This document shows positions 11,864-23,811 of a DNA stretch of 64,000 nt, piece after piece. The stretch spans positions 98,432-162,431 of the forward strand of contig JXTC01000532.1 in NCBI GenBank assembly GCA_002914845.1, given 5' to 3'. This DNA is from Trema orientale (taxonomy: Eukaryota > Streptophyta > Magnoliopsida > Rosales > Cannabaceae). A program made the translations under genes and the position numbers. The notes under the pieces were generated by a model that saw nothing but the letters and a program-made list of their open reading frames with translations, searched no databases and was not told where the DNA came from. The stretch's first letter is position 1; every line of letters starts with the position of its first letter.

Positions 11864-12142
11864 TTAAGTAGACAATTACCACTTTTTTCAAATGTTTAAC
11901 TAAATTTACCACCACTATTAGATTTTACCACTTTTGGGAGGAAATTAGTCAAGAATCTATTAAGAATTCATCAAGAATCCGTCAAGAATTTATCAAGAAT
12001 CTATCAAGATTACCACTGACGTCAAGAATCTGTCAAGAATCAGTTAAGATCGTCAAGAATTCATCAAGAATTCATTTAAAAAAGTGGTATGGTGATAGAT
12101 TTAATTAATGAGGAAAAAAAAGTGGTATTCACCTAATTTATT
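11864..12142. repeat. Dispersed TIR repeat (family C, copy 1)
   Basis: This is about 275 bp and more than 80 percent similar by eye to 36793-37056. Its ends are loosely inverted around ACCACTTTTTT. The middle has a run of TCAAGAATC-type nonamers, about ten in all, in both copies. No open frame. It is probably a non-autonomous DNA element. Confidence 0.7.
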
Positions 12143-12214
12143 TCTTGTGTATATAGACACATTATGCAGAATATATTAGGGAAAATTAGACATTATACGG
12201 TCTTTTTGCCAAAA

Positions 12215-12575
12215 AATTTGAAAAATACGGTCGTCGGCGTTTTTTGAAGATGCGGTACGATTTTTATTAGAAAAATACTATTTTTTAAAAAATATTTAGA
12301 AAAATATTATTTTTAAAGTAGTAACTACTAACCGGTAACCAGTTTCTGGAAACTGGTAACTAGTAACTAGTAACTAAAGGTATTTATAACTAGTATATAA
12401 CTGGTAACCGGTAACTAGTATATAACTGGTAACCGGTAACTAGTTTTCAGAAATAGGTAAACAGTAACTACTTTTAAAATGGTATTTTTCTAAATATTTT
12501 TTAAAAACTGATATTTTTCTAATAAAAACCGTACAAAAATTTGAAAATAGTCTGAATTCCGTATTTTTGTAAATC
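12215..12575. mobile_element. Fold-back element (MITE family B, copy 1)
   Basis: Long imperfect inverted arms at about 12215-12322 and 12466-12575 share the words AAAAATACGG and TTTTTATTAGAAAAATA. They enclose a centre of short direct repeats of the type GGTAACTAGTAACC. Related elements lie at about 36075-36310 and 58745-58985. Confidence 0.65.
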
Positions 12576-12636
12576 TTTTAGTTTTTATACGTAAAAGTTG
12601 ATAGAAACCCAATATATTATGCAATTTAATGGTACA

Positions 12637-12677
12637 GGCCCAGTTTATTGGGCTTTCGTATAAAATAGATTGGCCCA
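12637..12677 (+). promoter_or_regulatory. Cluster of site II elements (TGGGCY/GGCCCA)
   Basis: Three elements, GGCCCA at 12637, TGGGCT at 12649 and GGCCCA at 12672, lie 87-127 bp upstream of the RRP8-like start codon. A CCCTA stretch (telo-box-like) lies near 12687. In plants, site II motifs, often paired with telo-boxes, mark promoters of ribosome-biogenesis and ribosomal-protein genes, which agrees with the gene's predicted role. Promoter function is inferred. Confidence 0.6.
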
Positions 12678-12763
12678 CTAACGTAGCCCTAGATTAGACC
12701 CATCCGAAGCTAGAAAAGATTCATTCTTTCGAATCGGAGGAAGAAGGTCCATAGGCCATAGCC

Positions 12764-14947
12764 ATGGAGGAGAGAGGAGCAAGCAGAAAGCGGAAGAGGG
12801 CGAGGACGAGGCGTAACAGAGGTAAGAGTGAAGCCAAACAAATCAACGGCTTCCAAAAAGAAGATGATTCTAAAGCTTCTGCTTATTCTAAGCTGAATAC
12901 ATCGCAGAGAGTCTCCAAGTCCTCAACTTTTCTGGAAAAGGTCTCTATTTCTACTATTCTCCTTTTTTTTTTTTTCCTTTTTTCAAAAAAATTTACTTTA
13001 ATGTTTGTAATGGGTCTGCACTTTTTTTATTCTTTATTTTTATTTATTTATTTATTTATTTTTAATGATATGCAGATGAGAGCGCGGTTGTCAGGTGGGC
13101 ATTTCAGAATGCTTAATGAGAAGCTCTATACTTGCACGTAATTATCCTTTTTAGTTCTTTTTTTTTTTTTGGAATTTTTCTATTTCTTGGCCTTTTGTGA
13201 ACGATGAGATATGGTTGGCTTCAAAATTTTGACATAGTTGAGCCATATACGAGTTGAATTACTCGTTTTTGGAATAGAATTTGTCTGGGTTACATTTGTT
13301 TTCTGAATCAAACTTTTTTTTGTTTAGTGGAAAGGAGGCACTTGACTACTTCAAAGAAGACCCACAGTTGTTTGATATGGTAAGAGTGTGTTCTACTTCC
13401 ACTTGAAGATATTTTATTAGCTTTACTTAGTATTTTCAGGGATACGGTAGAACTATTTCATTTTGTATGCAGTAACTTGTTTGTTTTTATGAAATGAGCT
13501 CCACGGATGGTAGGCTTTATCGAGGATGTGGCACTAGATTGTTGAACTGTCATTTGGTGGGAATTTAATAATTGAAGGAAAAAAAAAAAAAAGAAAAAAA
13601 GGCAGGGGGAAGAAAAAGATAATGGTTCTTGAAAAGAAGGCTTACTAAGCTTTAGTATCTCCTATAGTTACATTTGTTCTATTCCTTTTTTATTTGTATA
13701 GTATCACAATGTTGTCTAGTCATATAGGAAAATTGCCCATGAACAACAACTTGGATGATCATAAAGTTATCATTTGATAATTGACATATCTTTTCTTACT
13801 TACCTGTCCAGTATCATGCAGGATATCAAGAGCAAATGTCACATTGGCCTGAGCTACCAGTTAATATAATCATAAAGTGGTTAAAAGATCACGGGCCTTC
13901 ACTTGTTGTTGCTGATTTTGGGTGTGGTGAGTTACTTTATTACTCATTGGACACTTTTACTTTTTTTCTTCTTTTTTCTTTAAATTCTTGGTGACATGTT
14001 TGTGTACTGGCCAACATTACTGAATTCCAGGAGATGCACGCCTTGCGAAAAATGTGAAGAACAAAGTCTACTCCTTTGATCTTGTCTCGAATGACCCTTC
14101 AGTTGTTGCTTGTGACATGTCAAATGTATGCAACTTCAATTTGTTCTTATAAATTTTGTAAATTACAATTATGGTGTGTGTTCACTGTTATTGAGACCTT
14201 TCTGCTTGTTCATCCAAAATTTTGAACTAGGATGTCAGATTGTTAAACAAAGTTAGCTAAATGAGACCATTTGCAGTCTAGCGTCTCTGAACTTTAGTTG
14301 CTTGTGTCCACTGGCAGACACCTCTTGATTCGGTATCCGTAGATGTTGCCGTCTTCTGTCTTTCACTGATGGGAACCAACTTCTCCAGTTACCTGCAGGA
14401 GGCATACAGAGTTCTTAAGCCATGGTCTGCACCTTATACTTTCTTAAACTTTCGATGACCTTTTGTGTTGGATTTTCTTGTTCTCTGACTTGTTATATTA
14501 CTTGGTGGGCTTTCCACAGTGGCTGGCTTTTGATAGCAGAAGTTAAAAGCAGGTTTGATCCAAATACTGGAGGAGCAGACCCCAAAAAGTTTATCAAAGC
14601 CGTTTGCGAGCTGGGATTTTCTTCTATATCAAAGGTTTGCTTATGAAACTACCATGTTCATCTTCTTGAAGGAGTTATTGATACTAGCATTGATGCTGAC
14701 ATATTCTCATCTTGTTCAGGACTTCTCTAACAAGATGTTCATTTTATTATACTTCAAAAAAAAGGTTAGCTGTTTTGAAAGCTGTACATCAAATTCATGC
14801 TCAGATTTAGTTTGCTGTAGACATATTGTGTTTTTTTGCTTGTTAATAATATTCACATCCGTTAATCTGTAGGAAGAACAAAATTCAAATAGGAAGAAAG
14901 ATATTGAATGGCCTGAGCTCAAACCTTGTCTGTACAAGCGCCGGTAA
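12764..14947 (+). CDS. RRP8: Ribosomal RNA-processing protein 8 (RRP8)-type rRNA methyltransferase
   Basis: Nine exons: 12764-12940, 13076-13137, 13328-13379, 13812-13926, 14031-14125, 14318-14424, 14520-14634, 14720-14764 and 14873-14947. They join in frame to 280 residues. The family is nucleolar and methylates an adenine (m1A) of the large-subunit rRNA. Residues 1-25 are a basic tract ([14 protein letters not shown]) that can serve as a nuclear or nucleolar signal. [18 protein letters not shown] (61-78) is the family entry motif, [13 protein letters not shown] (98-110) follows, and the SAM-binding motif I is ADFGCGDARLA (131-141). CLSLMGTN (181-188) and [17 protein letters not shown] (199-215) follow, with [13 protein letters not shown] at the end. 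The start ATG sits in a strong GCCATGG context. The Rossmann-like core is complete, so the gene looks intact. Confidence 0.95.
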
Positions 14948-16600
14948 GATAGTGCTAAAGGAGTATATTGTTTATACCGATAGAGTCCCCGGTTGTTGTT
15001 TTGGTAGTTATGTAACATAAATCCTCTAGTGCTAAAGTTTTTATAACAATTTAGTTTGGTATGAAAATTTACTGCCGGTTCACATGTTTCAGATTTTTCG
15101 TGGCTCTTTCTATTTCTAGTTGTCAAATTTAGATTAATTGGTATTTTCTTTTCTAGTTGTGGATAGTAGCAAATGCTATTATGCATGATAAGACAGAAAT
15201 CAGCAGAACGACGCATACCACGAATAGAACGACATTTATAAAACAACGAATGCTTATAAGTGAATTGCGATCGTAAACTTAATAGATATAGACATTACGT
15301 GTAGAAGTTTAAGGTTCGACTCGCCCTGCGTTTTATTTCAAAGTAAAAAACGAAAATTTGAATGACAACTTTATAGATCATTATTTAGAGTTTCACATTA
15401 TCTGTGACATATTTAACACCCGATTCCAATTTGTACTTAATTTGCCAATAGTTGGTAAGGTTAGGATAACTACAGGACCAAATCGTAACCAAGTGACATA
15501 CTCATAGTCATCGAACAATTGTGCTAGTAACCCTTTATTTTAATATAGATGGGCAAATTTCAAGGGTTTTTTTTTTTTTTTGTTTATGGATACTAGCCAA
15601 ATTTCAAGTTTTGTCTGAAACCTCGGGCTTATATAAGTTAGTGAAATCTACCTAAAAAACGATTTTTTTTTTTTTTTCTTTTGGGGGTATAAAACAGGTT
15701 AATACTTGTAAGTTGTAAAATACGATATGTACGGTCAGTTATGTCGGACACGGCTGTGAGCTTATGTTTAGTGCGTGTCGGACTTGTCAGACTCCGGTAC
15801 GTGTGGAATGTGCGTCTATAGATTAGCGCCATGGTCTTGTTCCTTAGATCTGTGGCTGCATAGCCTATATTTTTAACCATGATTTTCGTAATTCCTCTCA
15901 TTTTTTTTTCCGCTGTCAGAGAAAATTTTAGTATCAAATTTTGCCTTTTCATATTATTAAAGCATAGTTGACTTTACTTAATAGTTTAAAAAGAAATAAA
16001 AGAAAATATCAAGATGAAAAGGCAGATGCTCATTAAATTTTTTTTTATCAAGATGAGAACGTTAAATGATTTTAAATATTCTAACAATATAGTGTCAAAA
16101 AAAATATGGACAGCAGTTTAGAAGTTAGCTAAGGGAAATTATATTAGGTTTGATTATCTAGGAAACTAATTGACAATAACGCATTTCGGCATTTTAATTT
16201 TTTTTGCACTATTTAGATGGATCATCACAAAATCACATGGACGACTCATCCTTTCTACGTGACATGATTTCCCATAGTCACCTGCTATATGGCCATTAAA
16301 ATACTTGGTCATGAGAAATCACTAGATAACCTAATAGGTGACTTATACGAATTATTGGCCGGGAAAAAAAATAAATTTTCCAAAATAAAATAAAATAAAG
16401 ACACGACATTAAAAGGAAATAAAACTTATCATTAGTAATCTTCTTGAGGGTAAATTATCTTTCGTTTTGGAGGAAAACGGCACGAGTTTGTATACTTCTC
16501 ATAAAAATTTTACTAACGTAGATATGGTTTTGTTTTTTCGTGAAAGATTTGTGGAAAGGTGGAGAAAGAATATAAAATCCATTATTTGGCAAGAATGACG
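14948..16600. other. Intergenic AT-rich sequence
   Basis: This contains the 3' UTR of the RRP8 gene and beyond it unassigned sequence. A tRNA-like B-box word, GGTTCGACTC, occurs near 15312 but without an A box at the right spacing. No gene is seen. Confidence 0.45.
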
Positions 16601-16624
16601 GTGGAAGGAAGGGAAGATGTTAAG

Positions 16625-16945
16625 GCGAAAGAGCCCTATTTTATTTGGACCCACCAAATTGAGATATTCAAGAATGATGAGAATTTTTGATAGATAATCA
16701 ATATTTTAAATTTGATTAGGTAGATACTTTGATTAGGTAGATACAGCGAAAGAACCTAATTTTATTTAGGCTACCAAATTGAGAGATGGAAGAATGATGA
16801 GAAATTTGGGTTGATGATTAATACTTTAAATTTGATTGAGTAGATGTGGCGAAAGAGCCATATTTTATTTGGGCCCACCAAATTGAGAGAGGGAAGAATG
16901 ATGAGAAATTTAGGTAGATAACCAATATTTTAAATTTGATTAAGT
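16625..16945. repeat. Three tandem copies of an approximately 105-bp unit
   Basis: Units start with GCGAAAGARCC at about 16625, 16746 and 16849. Each contains CCAAATTGAGA, GAAGAATGATGAGAA and TTTTAAATTTGATTRRGTAG. The first spacing is longer (121 versus 103 bp) because of a local 17-bp duplication (TTTGATTAGGTAGATAC). No coding potential. Confidence 0.8.
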
Positions 16946-17150
16946 AGATGTTCATTTTATAGCTAAATGTCCAAGTATATATATTTTTATACTTGGTAGA
17001 TACTTTCAGTTAAAGTACTGAAATATACTGAGTATATAAAATTTTATGCTTGGTATATAAACATATATACTAGACATTTTGCTATAACATTTAAATAATG
17101 GACATTTACTTAAATTGGGCCCAAAATTTGGTCATTTTGCTATCATAAAT
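16900..17150. repeat. Dispersed repeat family D, copy 1
   Basis: About 250 bp built on GTATATA, CTTGGTATATA and AAATGTCC words, with loosely inverted ends. It matches 35700-35975 (same strand, diverged) and 50665-50930 (opposite strand). It is probably a non-autonomous DNA element. Confidence 0.6.
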
Positions 17151-17159
17151 TAATATTGA

Positions 17160-17970
17160 TGAGCACAATCAATCCAGTACACAAAGTGTAGCTCATCCAA
17201 TATATTCAAAGCATAAATAATTACTATTAGAATTTGAGTATATCAAATATATTAAAGTGAGAAGAGATTACTTCACTAGCTTTCCAAAAGCTTGAGTTGT
17301 GATTGTCATCTTCTCTTCTTCATTCTTACAAGATCAAGAAATTCATGGGTGCAAGAGAAGGCTTATAAGCTCTCCTCACTCTTCCTCCCTTTCACTCTCT
17401 CATAATGATATCATCCAACACCAGACACATGAAATATGACTATATATACAATTGTGGTGTAAGGAGGTGTCATGGCCCAATGGGCTAGCTATGACATCAA
17501 GAATAAGGGAACTTATGTGCCTCTTGCTTGTTAGTCAACAAGTGTCCGTCCTAGTATGGCTCATATGCTACATGCAAAGTCAGTTATACATATAAATATA
17601 GTTGTCCTTAACATGCTTTAATTGTGACATTATAGTGAGTTGCTAATTATTATGTTAGTCCACACAAAATATTTCAACAAAGAAGACATAAACAATAGTG
17701 GGTTAATGGTACAATTACCTTCCATCCATTCTTTCAACCCTCCTTCTAATACTGAGTAATTTTATAATTAAACTTTTGTACATCCTTTCAACTCCAAATA
17801 AAATGATAAATTATCTTCTATCATCCCAACTTATCAAACAACATTAAGGAGAGTCCTCTCCGTCCTTCGTATTCTTACTCCTTATTTATCCATAATTCTT
17901 ACTCATCCCTCCTACAAAAACATAGTGTAAGAAAAATGATAATTATTGTCATTACTGGTAACAACTCTAT
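17160..17970. other. Intergenic, possible old LTR sequence, unassigned
   Basis: Longer-lived words and a TATATATAC motif near 17440 give an LTR-like impression. No TG...CA ends with matching flanks were found. No gene is seen. Confidence 0.3.
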
Positions 17971-17977
17971 AAGTTTG

Positions 17978-18447
17978 AGGGGCCGTTTGATAGAAGGTAA
18001 TCCCAATTTTTAAATTAATGAGAATGCTGAAAATGGTGATATGATTGTCTGATATCCAGAATAACTGTGTTTGGTTGCATACAGTTTTCTTGTCTATGAT
18101 TCCTGGGATGTTAGATAACTGTTTTTGGTTGCGCATGGGAATGTGCTTAAATTAAAATTAAAAAACTAAATTGCTTATAAAATAATAAAAATTGTTAGCA
18201 TAAAATAAAACAATTTACTATGATTCCTGGGATGTCGTCTTTTTTTTTTATTTTATTTTTTAAGGTGAATTTTAGATGGGGGGTCATTTAAAATCCACAT
18301 GTTTTGGTAACTTTAAGACGACCCCCACTTAAGAGGATTTGATTCCTAAGATGATTACTTTACTGTGTGATAAAATAGTACTAAACATGGGGATGTATTG
18401 AAATAACCATTCCCACCTAGAGATCACCCTATACTAAACAGCCCTTG
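17978..18447. mobile_element. MITE with terminal inverted repeats
   Basis: The left end GGGGCCGTTTGATAGAAGG and the complement of the right end, AAGGGCTGTTTAGTATAGGG, form imperfect inverted repeats. TTGA stands on both outer sides. ATTCCTGGGATGT words occur internally in direct repeat. About 470 bp with no coding capacity. The superfamily is uncertain (PIF/Harbinger or hAT). Confidence 0.6.
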
Positions 18448-18449
18448 AA

Positions 18450-19270
18450 ATATGTACCAAAATTTATATTAAATTTATATAATATGTACGAGATCCAATT
18501 ATACTTTCTGAAACTCAATTATAAAGGCGATATAATTCATTGAGTAGTTAAGCAAAAGATATTTCTAATGTTTGCCTTAGAATATAAATAGACTGTATAT
18601 TTTTTTTCTAATACATTCCATAATTTTCGCTATTGAAAAGTTTAGCCCGATGAACGGAAAGAATAGAATAAGATCCTTCTCTTTAAAAAATAAAAATAAT
18701 AATAATCAAAATAGAGTAAAAGAATAAAGTAGTTTTATTACCTCCATGATATTGAACAATGAAATGAATAAAAAAAATCAAAAATAAAACAAAGTGGAAG
18801 CATAAACAACACAAACCACGTGACAAACAATAGAAGAGGGTGCAAGATGTTATGGCGATGCCTTATCTTTTTCTACTTCGCTCTCTATTATCATTTCTTT
18901 AAATTGCACTTTCTCTCTATGGGCTCACTACTCATAAGTCGCAACAGTGAAGATGAAATTCTAAACAATTATTGAATATCAGACAAAGTCAATAATTTGA
19001 TTGGACTTGCTGACAAGTTCCAAAAAATGAATTTCTTTTGTTTTAAATTTTATTTGGATTATTTGAGTACGAGTAATATTATCCTATTATCTTTTGTGTG
19101 TAAAGGGTTTTCTATTTTTCCTTTTTTTTTTTTTTTGGGCCCGTTGGATTACCAATATATAACAACCGTGGTGGATAGTCTATATGGTAACAAAAATAGC
19201 CAACCTAGCCACCGACTTATTTTGTATTGTCAACACCCTCCAAAAAAAAAAAAAAAAGAAAAAAAAAAGA
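18450..19270. other. Intergenic AT-rich sequence
   Basis: Poly-A/T tracts and no recognised gene or repeat. Confidence 0.4.
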
Positions 19271-19272
19271 AA

Positions 19273-20272
19273 GGAATTTCTACAATACAATCCCTATTTT
19301 TGACCGTATTATTGAAACCCTTTTGATGACCATTAGATCTAAATCGGACACCTTAAATAGCATGAGGTGCACGAGGTGAAATATATGCCAAACCTACGTT
19401 TTATTAAAAAAAATAAATAAATAATAAAATTATTTTCCGTTTCCCCCCATCTTCAACAAGACCACCTATCCCCTGAGCTTTAGTTAGATATCTGTAAAAG
19501 AGAAATCTTCCAATTTTAGATATCTGTAAAAGAAAAATCCTCCAATTTCACATTAAATCAAAACGATAAATCTTTTTCTTCTCCTCTTAAATTTCATTCT
19601 TTCTTTAAATTTTTTTTTCGTCCTACCTTGGATTGTCGGCTTTAGGGTGTGAAGCGGCGCTGAGCATATGGGACGATGATCGACAATGGTGGACGCGATT
19701 AGATCTTGAGTTGAGCGGAGATGATGAAGAAGACGAGGTGAAAAGGAGGACTGCGGGCGTTTTTTGATTTTTTTTTTCCTCAGAATAAATCGATTGTGGT
19801 TTTCATTAAAAAAAAAAACAAAAAAATCAGGTTCTTCCCTTTGATTTGCTTGAGTTTCCTTTTTTTCTCTTGCTTGAATTTAATCAGATACATTTTAGTT
19901 GTGTTCAAAAAAAAAAATGGAAGTGTTTTGTTCATGTAAACACTAAACTAGATATTAAACGATGGTGAAAGATGAAAAAGAAGCATATATATTGTTTTAA
20001 TCTCTGTTTTTAACTAGCTAATTAGAGCTTCATCTCTATCATGAAGTGCAAAAATGAAAAAAAAAAAAATTGCAGAAGAGCTATGGAGAGGAGAGAGTGT
20101 CGGAGAATAGCAGAAGAGGGAGGAAAGAGAATCTTTTTAGACAATTTACTGTGAACAGAAGTATTCTAAGCTTGCATTTTGTGGGCCATCTTTCCTCTTA
20201 GATCAATTATCAACTATTAATTACGGTTGTATCCCTACAACCACTTAACAGGGTTGTATTGTAGAATCTGCC
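19273..20272. mobile_element. Non-autonomous TIR transposon, about 1.0 kb
   Basis: The left end starts GGAATTTCTACAATACAATC, and the complement of the right end starts GGCAGATTCTACAATACAAC. The repeat is about 22 bp with a few mismatches. The flanks are A-rich, so the target duplication cannot be read. The middle (19630-19770) is notably more GC-rich than the surroundings, which may be captured host sequence. No transposase frame. Confidence 0.6.
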
Positions 20273-20469
20273 AAAAAAAGAATAAGAGACTGATTAAATG
20301 AAAAATCCAATTTCCCAAAGTCCAAGAAGCTCGAGTCTAGCGGGCAATGAAGACTCTGCTTCTGTTTTTTCAATTATGTCTCTTTTCTACTCATAATTAT
20401 TATTAAAAAAATGTCCGTTTTTTTCTGTAACAGATGACGTGTCACAGTTTATAGGATGGTTTTAATGAA

Positions 20470-20513
20470 AAATATTGAAAGGTATCATATATGCCTTTCA
20501 ATATAGAAAAGTT
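20470..20513. repeat. Short perfect hairpin
   Basis: Arms ATATTGAAAGG and CCTTTCAATAT surround an 11-base loop. It could be a footprint of an excised element or a decayed fold-back. It lies 56 bp left of the MULE-like element. Confidence 0.5.
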
Positions 20514-20568
20514 CCATTTGACATCTGTTAGATTTGTGTAAAAGATACAGTGGCGCCAATGAATTAAA

Positions 20569-21392
20569 GGGTGGCTCTATTGACACCCCTCTTTTTTCTC
20601 TTCTCACACCTTTTCTTTTTGAAATTTTAAAATATTAAATTTTTTTTTGCACACACCTTTTATATTTTCATTAATTCCAAAGTTACCCATCAAAGTAGAA
20701 TTTAAACAAAAAAAAGTTGTTTTAACTCAGTCTAAACTTTCTTACTGATTGTTTTCATATTGTCTTCTCCTTCAAGATCATAATGTATATATATTCTAAA
20801 ATAAAAAAGAAACAAGAATCTCTAAAATTCATAGTTCTTTATCACCTAAAACTTGCATAATGAAGAAACCCTTTCTGATTTTTTTAAAAATAAATCCTAA
20901 ATAAATATAATTTCTTACTAAGAAAAGAAAAAAGATAGAAAGAAATCAACAACACCTTTACTTTTTTTTTTTCTTTAAATAATGCTGAAAATGAAACCTT
21001 TTTAAACTGTTGATTTGTTATTGCATATAAAAATCGAATGTCATGGGGATAATATAGTTGATCTTTTGCCGAACAAAAACCAAATAATCATGCATGATTT
21101 TAAAATGGAAAAAAAAATCATATTTTATAATCAAAATTTCTAAATTCACTATTTGTTTATCCATGACCATAAGATTTAATTGTAAAACATTTTAGTTTCT
21201 TAAGATTTTTCATAAATGATTTGAGAAGATCATTCATGATATGTTTGAAAAGTGAAATAAGAAATAATGAGATCTATTATTTAATGCTATATGTACATTT
21301 TTGTTATTTCGTGTAAAGATATTTTTGTGGAAAAATATTAACTAACAGAGGGGGTGAGGAAAGAAAAAATAGGGTTGGCAATAGAACCACCC
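20569..21392. mobile_element. Mutator-like (MULE) non-autonomous element with 9-bp target duplication
   Basis: The left end reads GGGTGGCTCTATTGACACCC, and the complement of the right end reads GGGTGGTTCTATTGCCAACC. The similarity of the two ends continues for more than 40 bp. The 9-mer TGAATTAAA flanks both sides exactly (20560-20568 and 21393-21401). A 9-bp duplication is the hallmark of Mutator-superfamily insertion. The 824-bp interior is AT-rich with no transposase, so it would depend on an element elsewhere. Confidence 0.82.
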
Positions 21393-21399
21393 TGAATTA

Positions 21400-23700
21400 A
21401 AACGTTTACATATTCTAAAAAAAAATTATACACAACTCTATACTAGACAACACTTAATTATTTAAATAAAAAAAAACAATAACAATAACTAAGTAGTGAA
21501 AATTTCATTAGATTTCAAAACTTTTTTAGCTCCAAACAAGTTTAAGTGTAATTATGTTTTGGTTAGGAAATGAAATTTTAATTTAAAGATAAATCCGGAG
21601 GTATAATGTAATCTTTCCATATGAGTTATTTATTATTTACACAAATTTTTTAAAGAGTGATTACTTTTTGAATATTTATTTATTTTCATTAATTCTATTA
21701 TATTTCACTTGATTAGGATATTTTTACGTTGACACTGTGTTTGGAAGGAGAAGTCGGGGAGTTTCAACTATCAAGGATGGCTAGATAGGAAATAGGGGAG
21801 GCTTCACCTTCATATTGTTTAGTATTGGAATGAGAGTTGAAAGAATTGATATATAGAAATTCAGCTGCGAAATTAGTGACATTCCAATTTTGGAAGCTAG
21901 TTGTGGCATTTATCCATTTTTCTTTTTTCTTCATATATTCGTCGCCTTTCACCTCTATTATCCCTCTCACCATCTATTTTGCCAAAAAATGAATTTTAGC
22001 TCTCCTTCGGTCTTTCGCCTAGGCGGAAAACGTATCGTAAAGTATACTATATCCCTATTTAAGAGTCGTCTAATAATGTCAAAGTTGATTGTCTACACTA
22101 AGTAGACGGTCCAAAAAGGAAAATAGGCAAATCACGAAGAAATTGTAGGCATAATTTTGGAAGAAAAATAGGAATGCAAAACAAGTACATGCGTAAGAAA
22201 GTCTAGAGCTTTCACATCATTGGACACACTTGTAAGATGATTCGGACCCGGTTTAACTTTTTATGGGCTCCATCTAAAATAACGCCGACACCAAATCCTT
22301 GAAGAATACGATTTTAACATTGACCAAAAGAAATTGGCCCAATTAGAATTGAGAAATTAAAAAAATATAAATTATTTGATTATTGTTATTGTTTATTTAT
22401 TCCATTCTATGTCTCTTTAGACATTATTCAAGCCAACAGTATTATGTTAACTTAAATAACTTGTTGCCTATGCTACTACCATTATAAATAATATTTTAAC
22501 GAAATTTTTGCATGTTGATTATTTTCTTTTCTTACAGGGAATGTGACTCTATTTTTCTTTTGTTGGAGTGAAAGTTACATGTTACAGTTTCATAGAAACT
22601 TCGATAAAACTCACTATTTCTATTGTCACCATTGTGGTTGGAGTAGGTAGCTTCCAAGTCAAAAGGTAATGTCAAATATTTAATTAACAACTTGTTCGTG
22701 CTAAGTAGGGAAAAAAAAAATTATCGCAATTGGAGGGAGTAGAATATGCAACAAAAAAACAAAAAAAAAATTTGTATATGTGCCTCCTAATTGGATCATT
22801 AATTCAACCAAAATGAGCCGTGAGAAAGGAAACTCATTGCAAAGATATGATTCCTTTCTTTTTTTTTTTTAACGTAATATTCAAGGATCATCATATATAC
22901 TGAAGACTTTAATTAAAGGAGAATTCTTTTTGTATTAGGAAAAAATAGGCCATTGAGAAAAAGACAATATCACTTAAGACAAAATCAACCATAAATGCTG
23001 GAAGCTCATATGACCCTAAAGCTGTCCTAACCCATAGCCTCATTCATTCTAATGGACATGACCAGTCGTTTTTATATTTGAATAGTGTAAAATGTGATGT
23101 TTTATGCTTAGTTTCAACTTTCAAATAGGACCAAAACTAATTATCTAATAACAAAATTATAACCCTGATTCTAAGTCAATAATATTGGTTGTTTTTTTTG
23201 GTTTGTTTGTTATGTTTGTATGCACCTTTCTGTTCTTCTAATCAAAAGATTTGTTAGACTCAATGGTCGGTGTATTCTGATTTGATTAGCTTACTTTTTG
23301 CATAGAGAAGAAAAACAAAGGCATTTATTACTCGGTTACAATTTTGGAAGATTGGAAATTTGTTGAGTTACTGATTAGACATTTATCTTAATTCTCAGTT
23401 ACTATTATTATTATTTTTTATCTGAAGTGAAAAATGACATAACACCAAAGACAAGATAGAAAAACAAGTTGTTCAGTTTGTCTGCACGTTGAGAATCCGT
23501 ATCATGTGCATATAGATAAATGGGTTCCTTTTACGTTTCCGTTTCCGTTCCCATAATCTGTTAGTCTAATTGTTTATGTTAAAGTAATTAAATTAATCCA
23601 CAAAGTGAAAAAAAAAAAGAAAAAAAGAAAAAAAGGAAAAGAAAAACCAATCAATAATAACCCAATTATATGATATGCATCAAAATCTTTCACTCCGTTC
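21400..23700. other. Intergenic; possible MITE remnant at about 21733-22010
   Basis: A GTGTTTGGAAGGAGAAGTCG start near 21738 resembles the ends of common plant MITEs, but a matching right end was not fixed. The remainder is AT-rich with poly-A/T tracts. No gene is seen. Confidence 0.35.
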
Positions 23701-23785
23701 CTCACCCCAAGATTTTCTCTCTTCATTTTGTCTCTCTAGTCTAGTCTTACCTCTTTATTATTTGTATTTTTTTTTAATTTTCACA

Positions 23786-23811
23786 CTCTCTCTCTCTCTC
23801 TCTCTCTCTCT
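23786..23811. repeat. (CT)n microsatellite in kinase upstream region
   Basis: Thirteen CT units. CT tracts of this kind are frequent in plant 5' leaders and core promoters. Confidence 0.9.

Noticed and set aside
11940..12090. CRISPR-like short repeats (TCAAGAATC)
   Set aside because: Repeats are 9 bp, irregular and without spacers of constant length; the genome is a plant.
14716..15246. Minus-strand open frame of 176 codons over the end of the RRP8 gene
   Set aside because: Lies antisense to the last two RRP8 exons, has no recognisable domain, and its composition is that of reversed AT-rich exon, intron and UTR.
15290..15340. B-box word GGTTCGACTC
   Set aside because: Same reason: no cloverleaf and no A box at the right distance.
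17160..17640. Possible solo LTR
   Set aside because: No TG...CA borders with matching 5-bp flanks could be found.
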